Below, one piece after another: positions 10,498 to 19,946 of a stretch of DNA of 64,000 nucleotides (position 1 is the first letter of the stretch; every line of letters starts with the position of its first letter). Origin of the DNA: Coxiellaceae bacterium (GTDB taxonomy: Bacteria > Pseudomonadota > Gammaproteobacteria > Coxiellales > Coxiellaceae). The translations under genes and the position numbers were made by a program. The notes under the pieces were generated by a model. That model was not told the origin of the DNA, did not search any database, and saw only the letters and a list, made by a program, of their open reading frames with translations. Location of the stretch: assembly GCA_029212925.1 (NCBI GenBank), contig JARGOB010000004.1, positions 145,118 through 209,117 of the forward strand, read 5' to 3'.

Positions 10498-10619
10498 AGG
10501 ACTTACATGAAAACGTGAGATGCAAGGCAAAAGCGAGTAAATAACCGGAGTTTACTTGAGGTAAATGAGGATTATGCACGAGCTTTTAACACAGCATATC
10601 ACTTTGTCATGTAAGTCCT
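10498..10619. repeat. Palindromic repeat element, family B
   Basis: Perfect 13-base inverted ends AGGACTTACATGA (10498-10510 and 10607-10619), extending to about 26 bases with mismatches. Inside is a small hairpin (TTTAC-TTGAG-GTAAA). It ends only 28 bases before the suhB start, so it occupies the suhB leader or promoter region. It is too short to encode a transposase and resembles a small non-autonomous or REP-type element. Confidence 0.72.
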
Positions 10620-10647
10620 GGCAATTAACCAGTGGGTCTCTAAAGCA

Positions 10648-11421
10648 ATGCATCCTTTTGTAAATATTGGCATTAAAGCCGCGCGCGAAGCCGGAAAAAC
10701 ATTAGTCCAGTCACTCGATCATCTCGAGGCAGTGACCGTTAGTCAGAAAAAGGCCAATGACTTTGTTAGCAGCGTTGACAAGCTGGTTGAAGAAGAGATT
10801 ATCAATTGTATCCGCCAGAGCTACCCTAATCATGCGATCTTGGCTGAAGAGGGTGGCAAATACGATGGCGATGAACACTGCTGGATCATTGACCCGCTAG
10901 ATGGCACCTGTAACTTTTTGCATGGCGTGCCTCACTTTGCTGTATCGATTGCAGTAAAAAAAGGCAATAAATTAGTCGCTGGTGTGATCTATGACCCGGT
11001 ACGTCATGAACTATTTACTGCCGCTCGCGGTGAAGGTGCACGTCTAAATGATGTCCGTATTCGTGTCAGTAAACATGACAAACTTGAAAATGCCTTGCTA
11101 GGGACAGGTTTTCCATTTAAATCACACGAGCTACTGGAAGAATACCAAACAAACTTCCAGAAACTATTTTTACAAGTTGCTGACATGCGCCGTGCAGGTA
11201 GCGCTGCATTAGACTTAGCCTATGTAGCGGCTGGACGTCTAGATGGCTTTTGGGAAATGTTTTTAGAACCGTGGGACATGGCAGCGGGTATATTATTGAT
11301 CCGTGAAGCCGGTGGTATGGTTACCGATCTACAAGGCGGCGAAGATTACTTCACTAAGCGCCAATTGGTCGCGGCCAATTCTCAACTGCTTAAAGCAATT
11401 CTGGATAATATCAAGTCCTAA
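10648..11421 (+). CDS. suhB: Inositol-1-monophosphatase / SuhB
   Basis: 257-residue metal-dependent phosphatase. The family motifs are clear: AEEGG (metal-binding Glu), WIIDPLDGTCNF (DPxDGTxN) and the C-terminal WDMAAGILLIREAGG. In enterobacteria SuhB also joins the rRNA antitermination complex, so both enzymatic and RNA polymerase roles are possible. It is divergent from trmJ, the usual partner order. The ribosome site before the ATG at 10648 is weak, and the upstream region is a palindromic repeat. Confidence 0.93.
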   Translation: MHPFVNIGIKAAREAGKTLVQSLDHLEAVTVSQKKANDFVSSVDKLVEEEIINCIRQSYPNHAILAEEGGKYDGDEHCWIIDPLDGTCNFLHGVPHFAVSIAVKKGNKLVAGVIYDPVRHELFTAARGEGARLNDVRIRVSKHDKLENALLGTGFPFKSHELLEEYQTNFQKLFLQVADMRRAGSAALDLAYVAAGRLDGFWEMFLEPWDMAAGILLIREAGGMVTDLQGGEDYFTKRQLVAANSQLLKAILDNIKS

Positions 11422-11495
11422 CTATTACTAATCTAATAGAGTCATTAAATTAATAATGATATAGTTAGAGGCAGTCTCAAACAAAGGATGTGCTC

Positions 11496-11693
11496 ATGAC
11501 TATTATAGGTATGATTTTATTTATCATCATCGTTGGTTTAATCATGTGGCTGGTGAACAAATTAATACCTATGCCGGGTGCGATTAAGGGACTATTGAAT
11601 CTCATCGTTTTTGTATTGCTGGTTATTTATGTCCTGCAGTTTTTTGGCGTTATCAATACGATCATACCAATGCCTTTTAAGGTAAATGTTTAA
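11496..11693 (+). CDS. Small two-helix membrane protein (Thivi_2564-like)
   Basis: 65 residues, almost wholly hydrophobic. Helix 1 (about 4-23) and helix 2 (about 33-53) are separated by KLIPMPGAIKG, a motif seen in a family of ~60-residue gammaproteobacterial membrane proteins of unknown function. The ATG at 11496 is preferred over the GTG at 11490, because AAAGGA is 7 bases upstream of the ATG. It probably has its own promoter in the 68-base gap after suhB. Confidence 0.7.
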   Translation: MTIIGMILFIIIVGLIMWLVNKLIPMPGAIKGLLNLIVFVLLVIYVLQFFGVINTIIPMPFKVNV

Positions 11694-11717
11694 TTAACGG
11701 TATGAGCCTGTAATAGC

Positions 11718-12920
11718 ATGCGTCGTAAACAAACAAAAAAAACTAAAGACTTTGGTATTGGCTCTACTCATATTAAAATTGCCACCGGTATTAAACGCAG
11801 CATGAAAGCCGCTCTAGCAGCAACAAAATCACCTTATCCGACCATACCCGCCACATTAACTACGACTGTTTTCGATAAGGCTGGCATTGCCAAATCACTA
11901 CGCCGTTATCTTGGAGTGACCTATGGTGCCGGCGTTAGGCCACTGATCACAGCAGCGCTACAGCATCTAGTCAATCAAGGTAAATTACGTTTTGTTGTGC
12001 CTATGCCAAACTGGCTGAGCTATCAACCACTGATTGAAAAGACCGGCGGCCACTGCCTACCAATAGATATAATCCCTTTAGCCAAAGATAGACGACGCCA
12101 TTTTTCCCTCTACCTAAAACAACTTGATGCTTTATTACTGCATGCAAATGTCTTCGTATTTACGCCTTACAACAATCCGTCAGGCATACAGTATACCGCA
12201 GAAGAAACAGCCGCTATTGCTCGGTTACTTAAAAAGCATAGACATGTCTCTATTATTGTTGATGATATTTACCGTGAATTATGCCCCACTGTTTTACCCT
12301 CTTTTTTAGCTCAATACCCCGAGTTTCATGAACGGTGTATTTATATTGCAGGCACCACCAAATCACATAGCTTACGCGCAGGGTATGCTATTGCACCGCA
12401 ACCCATTGCACATGCCATGGATGAGTATTTACGTTTAGTTTTCGGTACACCACTAGCAAAATACGAACTGGCTGGATTAAAAAAAGCATTAACCACCTCG
12501 ATTCCAACCACTAAAGTTAACCGTTTATTTAAAAAGCGCGACCTATTGATCCGGAAACTAGCAGATATTCACCGTTGGAATGTTGTTAACAAAACACCTG
12601 ATGGTGGTAACTATGTATTGGTTAATGTAGAACAAGACATGAAGCGATTGCACTGTGATACTGCCAGTGAATACGCAACCAAACTTAAAACAGAAGCAAA
12701 AATCATTGCGATTCCTATAGAAAAATACCACCTAAGATTTTGCGTAAGAGTCGATAGTAAGGTTTTATCGGTAGTTAAACAAATCAAAGCATGGCAAAAA
12801 ACAGCAAAGCCTCGCTTAGCATATAGTCCCAGTCAATTGCTACGTAACCTTAGCTTTTTAAATACTCCCCGCCCATCTGTCATCCCTAGCTTAATATCAC
12901 ACAGCCCGATGACCTTATAA
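11718..12920 (+). CDS. Class I/II PLP-dependent aminotransferase-like protein
   Basis: 400 residues with the fold type I aminotransferase pattern. There is a cofactor-binding YGAGV segment (about residue 75), FTPYNNPSG (the Asn-Pro-x-Gly motif, ~150), the Asp-x-x-Tyr pair in VDDIYRELCP (~180) and the Schiff-base lysine in AGTTKSHSLRAGYAIA (~216). The C-terminal arginine for the substrate carboxylate may be in HLRFCVRVD. The first ~35 residues are very basic and unlike usual members. Substrate is unknown; the neighbours give no pathway hint. Confidence 0.78.
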   Translation: MRRKQTKKTKDFGIGSTHIKIATGIKRSMKAALAATKSPYPTIPATLTTTVFDKAGIAKSLRRYLGVTYGAGVRPLITAALQHLVNQGKLRFVVPMPNWLSYQPLIEKTGGHCLPIDIIPLAKDRRRHFSLYLKQLDALLLHANVFVFTPYNNPSGIQYTAEETAAIARLLKKHRHVSIIVDDIYRELCPTVLPSFLAQYPEFHERCIYIAGTTKSHSLRAGYAIAPQPIAHAMDEYLRLVFGTPLAKYELAGLKKALTTSIPTTKVNRLFKKRDLLIRKLADIHRWNVVNKTPDGGNYVLVNVEQDMKRLHCDTASEYATKLKTEAKIIAIPIEKYHLRFCVRVDSKVLSVVKQIKAWQKTAKPRLAYSPSQLLRNLSFLNTPRPSVIPSLISHSPMTL

Positions 12921-12960
12921 GGCGCATGTGATTGCGCGGGATTGCTGAAATGCGTCCACT

Positions 12961-13020
12961 ATACTTGACAACACTCGTAGCGTAGATCATACTTGACACC
13001 AATATCAATCATACCTGACA
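12961..13020 (+). promoter_or_regulatory. Direct repeats and likely promoter before the ATPase gene
   Basis: ATACTTGACA occurs at 12961 and 12989, and ATACCTGACA at 13011. The first contains a consensus TTGACA (12965-12970), followed after 17 bases by CATACT (12988-12993), so it can serve as a sigma70 promoter whose -10 overlaps the second repeat. Regular repeats across a promoter suggest an operator. No good ribosome site precedes the start at 13027. Confidence 0.45.
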
Positions 13021-13026
13021 ATAAAT

Positions 13027-14202
13027 ATGATAAATAATCAAATACTTAAATCTATATTAGCCGAATGGAGCTTTTGGGATAACACCCCAAAGGGCGGCTT
13101 AACTAGAAAAATTGACTTGCCTCAAAGTTTACAAGCCGATTTAGCGCTAGTTATCCAAGGCGTTAGACGCTGTGGAAAATCCACACTACTCACCCAACTA
13201 CCAAAACACTACGGATTACCCATATCACAATGTTACTTTTGTAATTTTGAAGACCCTAGATTATTAGATGATTTAGACCACCCATTACTAAGCCAAATCG
13301 TCACATTAGCTCGATCTGAGGTGGCAAGCAATAAGCCATGCTACTTCTTCCTAGATGAAATTCAAAATGTAAATAATTGGGAAAAATGGTTACACACCCA
13401 GTTAGAACGACCACAAAGGAAAAATTATTTTATTCTAACAGGCTCCAATTCGTGCCTACTCAGCGGTGAGTTTGCTACCTCATTAACCGGTAGACACATC
13501 ACCATTGAGCTATACCCATTTTCATTTATAGAATTTAAAAAACTAACCAAAAAAAAATCACTGGAGGATTATTTACATCTAGGTGGCTTTCCGCGGCCAT
13601 TAATGTTTGAGCATCCCTTTCGATTACTACAAGAATATTTTAACGACATCATCTTGCGCGATGTAGTGCAACGAGTAAAGGCCCGTAGTGCTGAAGCTAT
13701 AAAACAAGTGGTAAAAATGGCGTATGAAACCTGCGGATCAGAACTCAGCTATCGAAAAATAGCCGCCGTAACCGGGCTGTCCGTTGATACCGTAAAAATG
13801 TATTTAGAAGCCTGTGAACAAGCATACTTACTATTTGCTTGTCCTTATTTTTCATTTTCAGAAAAAAAGCGTCAAGCAAGACAAAAAAAATACTACCCCA
13901 TCGATCCAGGCTTACGCCATGCAATCACCAACACTTCACATCGTGATTTCGGCAAAAGCTTAGAAATATTAATGTATCTATATTTAAAACAACAGCATGA
14001 ACAAATTTACTATTGGCAAGAGATACATAAAGGTGAGGTGGATTTCGTAACCATTGATGGCCAGTCAATAACTCCATATCAGATCACTTGGGATAAACCA
14101 GAACCAAGACATGAAAAAGCATTACAGTATTTTTATGAGGCCTTCCCTCAAGCTAATGAAGCAATTTTTATTACCAAGGAGAACGCTAAAGATTATTTAT
14201 GA
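13027..14202 (+). CDS. Stand-alone AAA+ ATPase with DUF4143 domain
   Basis: 391 residues. N-terminal AAA_14 P-loop domain has Walker A GVRRCGKST, Walker B YFFLDEIQN and the sensor-like ILTGSNSCLLSGE. A winged-helix segment (about 230-270) follows, then the DUF4143 C-terminus with GEVDFV. The nuclease-like second half of that motif, usually I-E-V-K, is here YQITW, so a catalytic lysine appears to be lost. Members are common, often horizontally spread and of unclear function. Two other stand-alone P-loop ATPases occur in the window (31727, 50559). Codons look AT-richer than the neighbours. Confidence 0.85.
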   Translation: MINNQILKSILAEWSFWDNTPKGGLTRKIDLPQSLQADLALVIQGVRRCGKSTLLTQLPKHYGLPISQCYFCNFEDPRLLDDLDHPLLSQIVTLARSEVASNKPCYFFLDEIQNVNNWEKWLHTQLERPQRKNYFILTGSNSCLLSGEFATSLTGRHITIELYPFSFIEFKKLTKKKSLEDYLHLGGFPRPLMFEHPFRLLQEYFNDIILRDVVQRVKARSAEAIKQVVKMAYETCGSELSYRKIAAVTGLSVDTVKMYLEACEQAYLLFACPYFSFSEKKRQARQKKYYPIDPGLRHAITNTSHRDFGKSLEILMYLYLKQQHEQIYYWQEIHKGEVDFVTIDGQSITPYQITWDKPEPRHEKALQYFYEAFPQANEAIFITKENAKDYL

Positions 14203-14218
14203 CGGGTTATTTTTAATT

Positions 14219-14803
14219 CTAAGTAATATAAACCGCGACAACGCCCGCGATCAAACCAAACACATGCCCCTCCCATGAAGAACGCTTACTGGTCGGAAAT
14301 ACGTTGATATATAAACTAGCAAAATAATACAAACATAACGCTGCAAGAATAATGGTTAATACACTGAAATGGTAAATGGCGCTCACTAACAAATAGCCCC
14401 AATATCCCATCACTAAACCACTGGCACCGATGTGTATCGCACGGCGGCCGAACAACCATACTAAGCCACCACCTAAAACCACAATATCAAGTGTCACTGA
14501 CCAGAAAATATGCCAACCATTAATCAACACCAAATTGGCTAATACAAACAATGGAATGGTATTTAAAAACAAGTGAGCAAAGTCAGCATGTAATAACGGT
14601 GAAAAAATAATACCAGGCAGCCCCCACGCTTCTCGCGGGATAATGCCCCAGCGATTAAGGCGATAACCGGTAACAACATTAACGATCTGAATCAACCATA
14701 AGATACCAACACCAATCAACACCCACCAAACGTTTAACCCAATGGCGGTAATGATATAACCTAATTGTTTTGATAAATTTTCGAGCCAAGACATCAATAT
14801 CAC
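14219..14803 (-). CDS. Rhomboid family intramembrane serine protease
   Basis: 194 residues with about six hydrophobic segments. It has HADFAHLFLNTIPL (first His/Asn motif), HIGASGLVMGYWG with the catalytic Ser of GASG, and the catalytic His in SWEGHVFGLIAG. It cleaves substrates inside the membrane; targets are unknown. The GTG at 14803 or the ATG at 14794 could be the start. It converges with the ATPase gene, with only 16 bases between stops. Confidence 0.9.
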   Translation of the reverse strand: MILMSWLENLSKQLGYIITAIGLNVWWVLIGVGILWLIQIVNVVTGYRLNRWGIIPREAWGLPGIIFSPLLHADFAHLFLNTIPLFVLANLVLINGWHIFWSVTLDIVVLGGGLVWLFGRRAIHIGASGLVMGYWGYLLVSAIYHFSVLTIILAALCLYYFASLYINVFPTSKRSSWEGHVFGLIAGVVAVYIT

Positions 14804-14837
14804 TCAGTTGCTGAAATAGTAAGTCACATAAACGACA

Positions 14838-14862
14838 ACATCACCCGAATAATGGGTGATGT
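14838..14862 (-). terminator. Hairpin downstream of the ArsR-type gene
   Basis: Nine-base perfect stem (ACATCACCC against GGGTGATGT) with a 7-base loop, 29 bases past the arsR-like stop. No run of U follows on the minus strand, so termination is likely but not certain. Confidence 0.45.
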
Positions 14863-14890
14863 CACGTTATTTTATCTGAATAAAATGGGT

Positions 14891-15226
14891 TTATGCTTCG
14901 TCTTTCTGCTTGTGCTTGTGCTTACCGCGCTTACCAATATCAGCACAACACTCGCCTTCTAGATACTCTAACAAACCATCCAACGTTTTATGCACTGGAA
15001 TACAAAATAAGGTGGTACCATCACGCTCTTGCCTTACTAAACCTACATTCACCAATCGTGATACGTGGTGAGTCAGTGTAGATCCTGGAATGCCAAGTTT
15101 TTTACCAATCGCGCCGACCGGCAGTCCTTCCGGTCCTGAACGAACCAGTAATTTGAAAATCGATAATCGTTTAGCATGACCCAACTCTGATAGTTGCTTT
15201 GCCATCACTTCGACTTTATTAGCCAT
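14891..15226 (-). CDS. ArsR-family winged-helix transcriptional regulator
   Basis: 111 residues from the ATG at 15226, which has AGGGGA upstream; a longer frame to 15298 lacks support. The winged-helix is evident (GHAKRLSIFKLL, then GAIGKKLGIPGSTLTHHVSRLVNVGLVRQERDG). The C-terminus carries a Cys pair (GECCADIG) and a His/Lys-rich tail (KRGKHKHKQKDEA), which may bind metal, but the usual ArsR ELCVCDL sensor is absent. The 266-base gap to ppiD holds its promoter; no adjacent metal or efflux operon shows the target. Confidence 0.85.
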   Translation of the reverse strand: MANKVEVMAKQLSELGHAKRLSIFKLLVRSGPEGLPVGAIGKKLGIPGSTLTHHVSRLVNVGLVRQERDGTTLFCIPVHKTLDGLLEYLEGECCADIGKRGKHKHKQKDEA

Positions 15227-15492
15227 TTTTGTTCCCCTGTAAACTTTTACTAGCAATATGGTAGAAATCAGTATAGTCCATTTAGGACGATATTCCACTC
15301 TTCTGGAATTATACCAATTCAGTTATTTAGAACTATTGAGATATCTCCCAATGGTTCATGCGAAAAGTTACAGGCGAGGTGTTGAGGTTTACAATACGCC
15401 AACGCCACGCACTATATCCTCCCACACACTTCCGCAATCGGACAATAATGCCATAATTTTCGTTAAACCGAAACCATTGATTTCATTTAAAA

Positions 15493-17373
15493 TCAGGAAA
15501 TTGTTTTTAGGGTATCCTGATCAATTTTCACCTTAGCTTTATCTATCGCTGTCTTATTAAATAATTGATAATCGAGCTGACCTGAAAATAACCCCATGGT
15601 TTTAACCAATGATGCTCGCTGCTTGGCAGTGATATCAGCTTTTGTTGGCAGATGAATAGCCAGTAGCTCCAACAGCGCCATATCATTATTTTTGAATGGA
15701 ACTATCGTTAAGTTATTTACCGTGCTTTTACTATCTAGACTCATATAAAAAGCTTTATTGATCACAGCAGCAGGAACAGTAGTATTGCTATGCACCACTT
15801 TATTTTTTTGATTCCAGATCAACTTATATTTCTTAGCTAAGTCCAACGGCTTCGTTCCTTGCGCCAATTGCTGCTTTAATTTCTTCGCTAAGGCACTGGC
15901 GTGCTGACTAGCCAATTCAGAACGAACACTAGCAACCACCTCATCTTTAGCTGCCTCAAATGGCTGGACATGCTGGTTAACATGTTTATTTATACGCAAC
16001 ACTACCATACTGCCATCATTCAAATTAATCGGTGTACTGTTATTACCCGACTGTAAAGTATCTGGGTTAAAAGCAGTTGCAATGATCTCTTTATTTGCCG
16101 CAATGCCCGAACCACCTTGATGCGTAAATAAAGCTGACGCTTGAATCTTCAAACCCAATGCTTTGGCCGCAGGCGCCAAACTAGTCGGCGAGGTATAGGT
16201 TAGGTTTGACAACTGATCAGCCGCATCAGAAAACTCACTTTGCGCCTTCTGATTTTGAATGGTTTGTTTAACTTTTTGCTTCACTGCAGATAAGGGTTGC
16301 TGCTCCGGATCCTGCACAGCAACTAATTTAACAATATGCCCTTGACCATTGATTTGTACCACATCAGATACCTGGCCTGGCTTCATACTCATTAACACTT
16401 TAACCAAAGCTGCTTGTTTTTTATCAGCCGACGATACCCAATGCTTACTACTCTTAAAGCTAGTGAAGGACTTACCAGACTTCAAAGCCTGACTAACAGA
16501 CTGCAAGGATTGCGTGCTACCCGGTAAAGCAATGCCATCTGAACCCAAACTTTTGTCACTGATATCAGCCACCATCCAACGACGTGGCGTTAAAAAATGT
16601 CCCTTATTTTCGGTGTAGAAGTCTTTAATTTGCTGTTCACTAACAGGCACGGCTGCCGCCATCTTCTGCGGTGACAACACTATATATTGAATGCTGACCT
16701 GCTCAGGTAGCATAAACTGCTGTGGATGCTGCTTATAATAAGCCTGTAGTTGTGCAGCAGTTGGCTTGACCTTAGCAGCAAATAAATTTGCTGGAATAAT
16801 AAAGTAACCAAAGCTGCGCGTTTGATTGAGTAATTTATAACTTTGCTTAATCTCATCCGGCAATACAATTGACGTATCTTGTAACCCAGTTTTCAATTGC
16901 GCCAACATTAACTGCGATTGCAATTGCTCAACATACTGCGCTTCTGTAATTGAATTGGCATATAATAATTGTTGGAAACGTTGCTTGGAAAATTGGCCGT
17001 TCTCTTGGAACCATGGCTCTTGCAAAATAGCTCCACGCACTTGCTGTGTACTGATACTAAAACCATCATTTTTTAACTCTGACAGCAATGCCTGCTTTTG
17101 AATCATTTCCGCTAAAATTTGCTGTTGCAAAATTTGCTTCGCCACGCCCTGCAGTGCGGCATATTTTGGTTGCGCACTGATTACCTGACGGTAGTAACGA
17201 GTAAATTGCTTCACCGTAATTTTGCTATCGGCTAATTTGACTACCGCCTTCCCATCACCGGAATGACCGCCGATATAATACTGAATCCCCCACAAGGCAA
17301 ACGTTACCGAAATAATGCCAATAATAATACCAGCCACCCAGCCCTGTATATGCTTTTGTATACTTTGCAGCAT
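15493..17373 (-). CDS. ppiD: Periplasmic folding chaperone PpiD (SurA-N/parvulin type)
   Basis: 626 residues. A short cytosolic start (MLQSIQKHIQGW) leads into one transmembrane helix (about 12-33). A SurA-type chaperone domain follows (~40-230), then a parvulin-like PpiC region (~250-380) and a C-terminal helical domain. PpiD sits at the SecYEG exit and helps newly exported proteins fold. The parvulin active-site residues look weak, as in E. coli PpiD, which is mostly a chaperone. ppiD normally lies beside hupB; here that neighbour is 4.5 kb away. Confidence 0.92.
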   Translation of the reverse strand: MLQSIQKHIQGWVAGIIIGIISVTFALWGIQYYIGGHSGDGKAVVKLADSKITVKQFTRYYRQVISAQPKYAALQGVAKQILQQQILAEMIQKQALLSELKNDGFSISTQQVRGAILQEPWFQENGQFSKQRFQQLLYANSITEAQYVEQLQSQLMLAQLKTGLQDTSIVLPDEIKQSYKLLNQTRSFGYFIIPANLFAAKVKPTAAQLQAYYKQHPQQFMLPEQVSIQYIVLSPQKMAAAVPVSEQQIKDFYTENKGHFLTPRRWMVADISDKSLGSDGIALPGSTQSLQSVSQALKSGKSFTSFKSSKHWVSSADKKQAALVKVLMSMKPGQVSDVVQINGQGHIVKLVAVQDPEQQPLSAVKQKVKQTIQNQKAQSEFSDAADQLSNLTYTSPTSLAPAAKALGLKIQASALFTHQGGSGIAANKEIIATAFNPDTLQSGNNSTPINLNDGSMVVLRINKHVNQHVQPFEAAKDEVVASVRSELASQHASALAKKLKQQLAQGTKPLDLAKKYKLIWNQKNKVVHSNTTVPAAVINKAFYMSLDSKSTVNNLTIVPFKNNDMALLELLAIHLPTKADITAKQRASLVKTMGLFSGQLDYQLFNKTAIDKAKVKIDQDTLKTIS

Positions 17374-17534
17374 CCGATCTTCCTATGTTGTTCATTTCGC
17401 TGGTGATTCCAGCATTATAAGGAGAGGCCAAGGGTAACCAGAAAGCCTAAGGCTGTCAATTCCGCAGTGTTGCTATGATCAATACACTGATAGAATACGC
17501 TTTGTTTACTATCCAAGGAAAGGACCACCACCCC

Positions 17535-18926
17535 ATGAAACGAGCACTGGCACTATCCTCTGTTGGTTTAGCCACCATGTTATTCGCGATTGATATATCG
17601 GTAGTAAATACTGCCCTGCCGGCCATTCAAACCGCTTTTGCCGCCAGCTATCTCGATCTGCGCTGGATAATAGATGCCTTTTCGATCTTTTTGGTTAGTT
17701 TGCTTATTCCGGCGGGAATCATCGGCGACCGATTCTGTGAAACACGTGTTTTATATTGGGGGCTCACCATCTTTTTTGTTGCCTGCGCCATTGCCGGCGT
17801 AGCGCAATCTTTTACCGAGCTACTGGTAGGGCGTGCACTGCAAGGCGTTGGTATGGCCAGTTTATTTCCAGCTACAATAGCCGTTGCTACCCATCAATAC
17901 CCACCCGACCAGAAAACCAAAGCTGTCAGTATTTGGTCCGCATTCAGCGGTATCGGTTTGGCCATTGGTCCCGTGTTAGGTGGTTTTATTATTAGCTTTG
18001 CCTCGTGGCGCTGGATCTTTTTATTTAATTTACCACTGATTATATTAGCCATTATTATGGGCTTTCTTAGCTTGAAGCCGACAGTTAAGCCGAATAAAAA
18101 AATAACATTACACTGGCAAGCGATGATCGTGTTTGCCTTAGCGGTAGCCGGTTTGATCACCGCTGTTCTTGAAGAACCGAATTGGGGCATTGCCTCACCC
18201 TGGGTGTGGGGGTTAATTATCGCTTCCTTACTCTTGTTGTGCTTATTGTATTTTATGGAACGTCATCAAGCCCACCCATTAATTCACTTCTCATTGTTCA
18301 AACACCCTACCTACATTAAGTCTTCATGCATTACATTTAGTTGCGGCTTATTTTTATACTCCATATTATATCTAGCACCGCTGTATTTACATGACGTACT
18401 ACTGCACCATGGCTATGAACTCGGCTTATTGATGCTACCCATATCGGTCAGCCTAGCGATTAGCTCTCGCCTGGTGTCAACGTTTACAAAAATATGCGGA
18501 TTAAAGCGTTTACTTGCGCTGTCTTTATTGTTAATGACACTCTCTGACTTAATGCAGTTACACTTTGGCATGCAACATATCCCCATCTATTTATGCCTCA
18601 CCTTTGCATTAATGGGTTTTTCATGGGGGATCGCCTATTCCGGTTCAACCAGTTATGCGTTATCGGTAATCCCCGACGAACATACAGCCACCGCCTCCAG
18701 TTTGTTTATGACAATTAGAAATTTTGGCGGGGGGTTTGGTTTAGCGATTTCAGGTACATTGTTTTATCATATCCGCAATAACGCACTTAGCGGCCCACTC
18801 GCGCAGCACCTTGACAGTAAGACGCTGCATAAAGTTTCTTTCTTACATGGCTTCTATGCTGCTGTCATTTTATTAGCGGCGTTTACATTGTGCAGTTTAT
18901 TAATACTGCAGTGGCGCAGAAAGTAA
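17535..18926 (+). CDS. MFS drug:H+ antiporter, DHA2 (14-helix) type
   Basis: 463 residues from the ATG at 17535, with about 14 hydrophobic helices. MLFAIDISVVNTALPAIQ in helix 1 is the DHA2 motif D1; GRALQGVGMASLFPA and GLAIGPVLGGFIISFASWRWIFLFN (motif C, then the helix 5-6 end) also fit. It probably exports toxic compounds. The start at 17475 would add 20 residues before helix 1; AAGGAAAGGA ahead of 17535 is somewhat distant, so the start is not fixed. Confidence 0.88.
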   Translation: MKRALALSSVGLATMLFAIDISVVNTALPAIQTAFAASYLDLRWIIDAFSIFLVSLLIPAGIIGDRFCETRVLYWGLTIFFVACAIAGVAQSFTELLVGRALQGVGMASLFPATIAVATHQYPPDQKTKAVSIWSAFSGIGLAIGPVLGGFIISFASWRWIFLFNLPLIILAIIMGFLSLKPTVKPNKKITLHWQAMIVFALAVAGLITAVLEEPNWGIASPWVWGLIIASLLLLCLLYFMERHQAHPLIHFSLFKHPTYIKSSCITFSCGLFLYSILYLAPLYLHDVLLHHGYELGLLMLPISVSLAISSRLVSTFTKICGLKRLLALSLLLMTLSDLMQLHFGMQHIPIYLCLTFALMGFSWGIAYSGSTSYALSVIPDEHTATASSLFMTIRNFGGGFGLAISGTLFYHIRNNALSGPLAQHLDSKTLHKVSFLHGFYAAVILLAAFTLCSLLILQWRRK

Positions 18927-18954
18927 CACCAACCATATTTTAGGAATCACACCT

Positions 18955-19707
18955 ATGTCAAACAACCCCCTGTCCGGCTTTCACTACTTACTTAAGGGAT
19001 TTGCACAACTGAATCGAAAAGGCATCAAACGTTTCGTTTACATACCCATGGCGATTAATGTAGTGATTTATTGCGTTGTGCTTGCTATTGCTGGCCACTA
19101 CTTTACGCACCTCACCCACTGGATCATAAGCAAGATCCCAAGCTGGTTAGATTGGTTGACCTGGATATTATGGCCGTTATTTGTGATCACCGCAGGGCTT
19201 TTTATTATCTACACTTTTGTCATATTGGCTAACTTAGTTGGCGCACCGTTTAATACGCTACTATCTGAAAAGCTAGAACAGCTCGAAACCGGCCATGAAC
19301 TCAACCCTGATGAAGGCCTATTCGATAGCATTAAAGACATTCCGCGCAGCATTAAACGTCAGTTGATTATTATTGGATACACCATTCCGAGGGTGGTTAT
19401 TATCTTACTACTGTTTTTTGTGCCCGGCGTGAATATTTTTATGTCATTTATTTGGTTTGCATTCAGTGCATGGATTATGGCATTGCAATACGTTGATTAC
19501 CCGATGGACCTGCACCGCATTTCATTTTCAGACATGCGCCAACACATGCGGCAATCGTTTTTGAAATACTTTAGCTTTGGCTGTTGCGTCACAATCGCCA
19601 TGCTAATTCCGATTTTAAATTTCTTTGCGATGCCTGCTGCCGTGATTGGGGCCACACTGATGTTTCTTGATGAGCGTAGCGTTAGTCAAGAAGTGAACCA
19701 AACCTAA
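18955..19707 (+). CDS. cysZ: CysZ-like sulfate permease (EI24 family)
   Basis: 250 residues, similar in length and layout to E. coli CysZ (253). It has the GFHYLLKGFAQLNRKGIKRFVYIPMAINVVIY opening, four long hydrophobic segments, the ANLVGAPFNTLLSEKLE motif and the C-terminal YPMDLHRISFSDMR. CysZ lets sulfate in for cysteine synthesis. It follows the MFS gene by 28 bases. No other sulfate assimilation gene is in the window, so the physiological role here is open. Confidence 0.88.
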   Translation: MSNNPLSGFHYLLKGFAQLNRKGIKRFVYIPMAINVVIYCVVLAIAGHYFTHLTHWIISKIPSWLDWLTWILWPLFVITAGLFIIYTFVILANLVGAPFNTLLSEKLEQLETGHELNPDEGLFDSIKDIPRSIKRQLIIIGYTIPRVVIILLLFFVPGVNIFMSFIWFAFSAWIMALQYVDYPMDLHRISFSDMRQHMRQSFLKYFSFGCCVTIAMLIPILNFFAMPAAVIGATLMFLDERSVSQEVNQT

Positions 19708-19780
19708 GTTTACTAATATTGCTATGGCGCAGCCGGGTGGATTTATGAGTAATTTTTTTGATTAGAATCTATCTCACCAT

Positions 19781-19799
19781 TATACGATAGTATCGTATA
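19781..19799. promoter_or_regulatory. 19-base operator-like palindrome
   Basis: TATACGATA-G-TATCGTATA is a perfect dyad with 9-base arms and a single central base. It lies in the 239-base gap between cysZ and the unknown gene at 19947, about 150 bases before that start. The size and symmetry fit a dimeric repressor site; the regulator is unknown. Confidence 0.45.
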
Positions 19800-19946
19800 G
19801 CTGCCCGCCTAATTACTGCTCAAGGTATTTGCAAAACAAGTATATAAACTCAGCTCCATTAAACTGCCAAATCCCGGAGTAATAATTTGTTAATATTACC
19901 GCTGTAAAGTAATTCTATATTATTATATATATAGGATTATGACACT

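Noticed and set aside
13027..14202. Defence island built from ATPase, rhomboid and ArsR genes
   Set aside because: Genes are convergent or separately transcribed and match no known defence architecture.
19890..19925. PmrA-type box (TTAATATT) upstream of the unknown gene
   Set aside because: One half matches the Legionella/Coxiella pattern, but the second half-site at the required spacing is absent.
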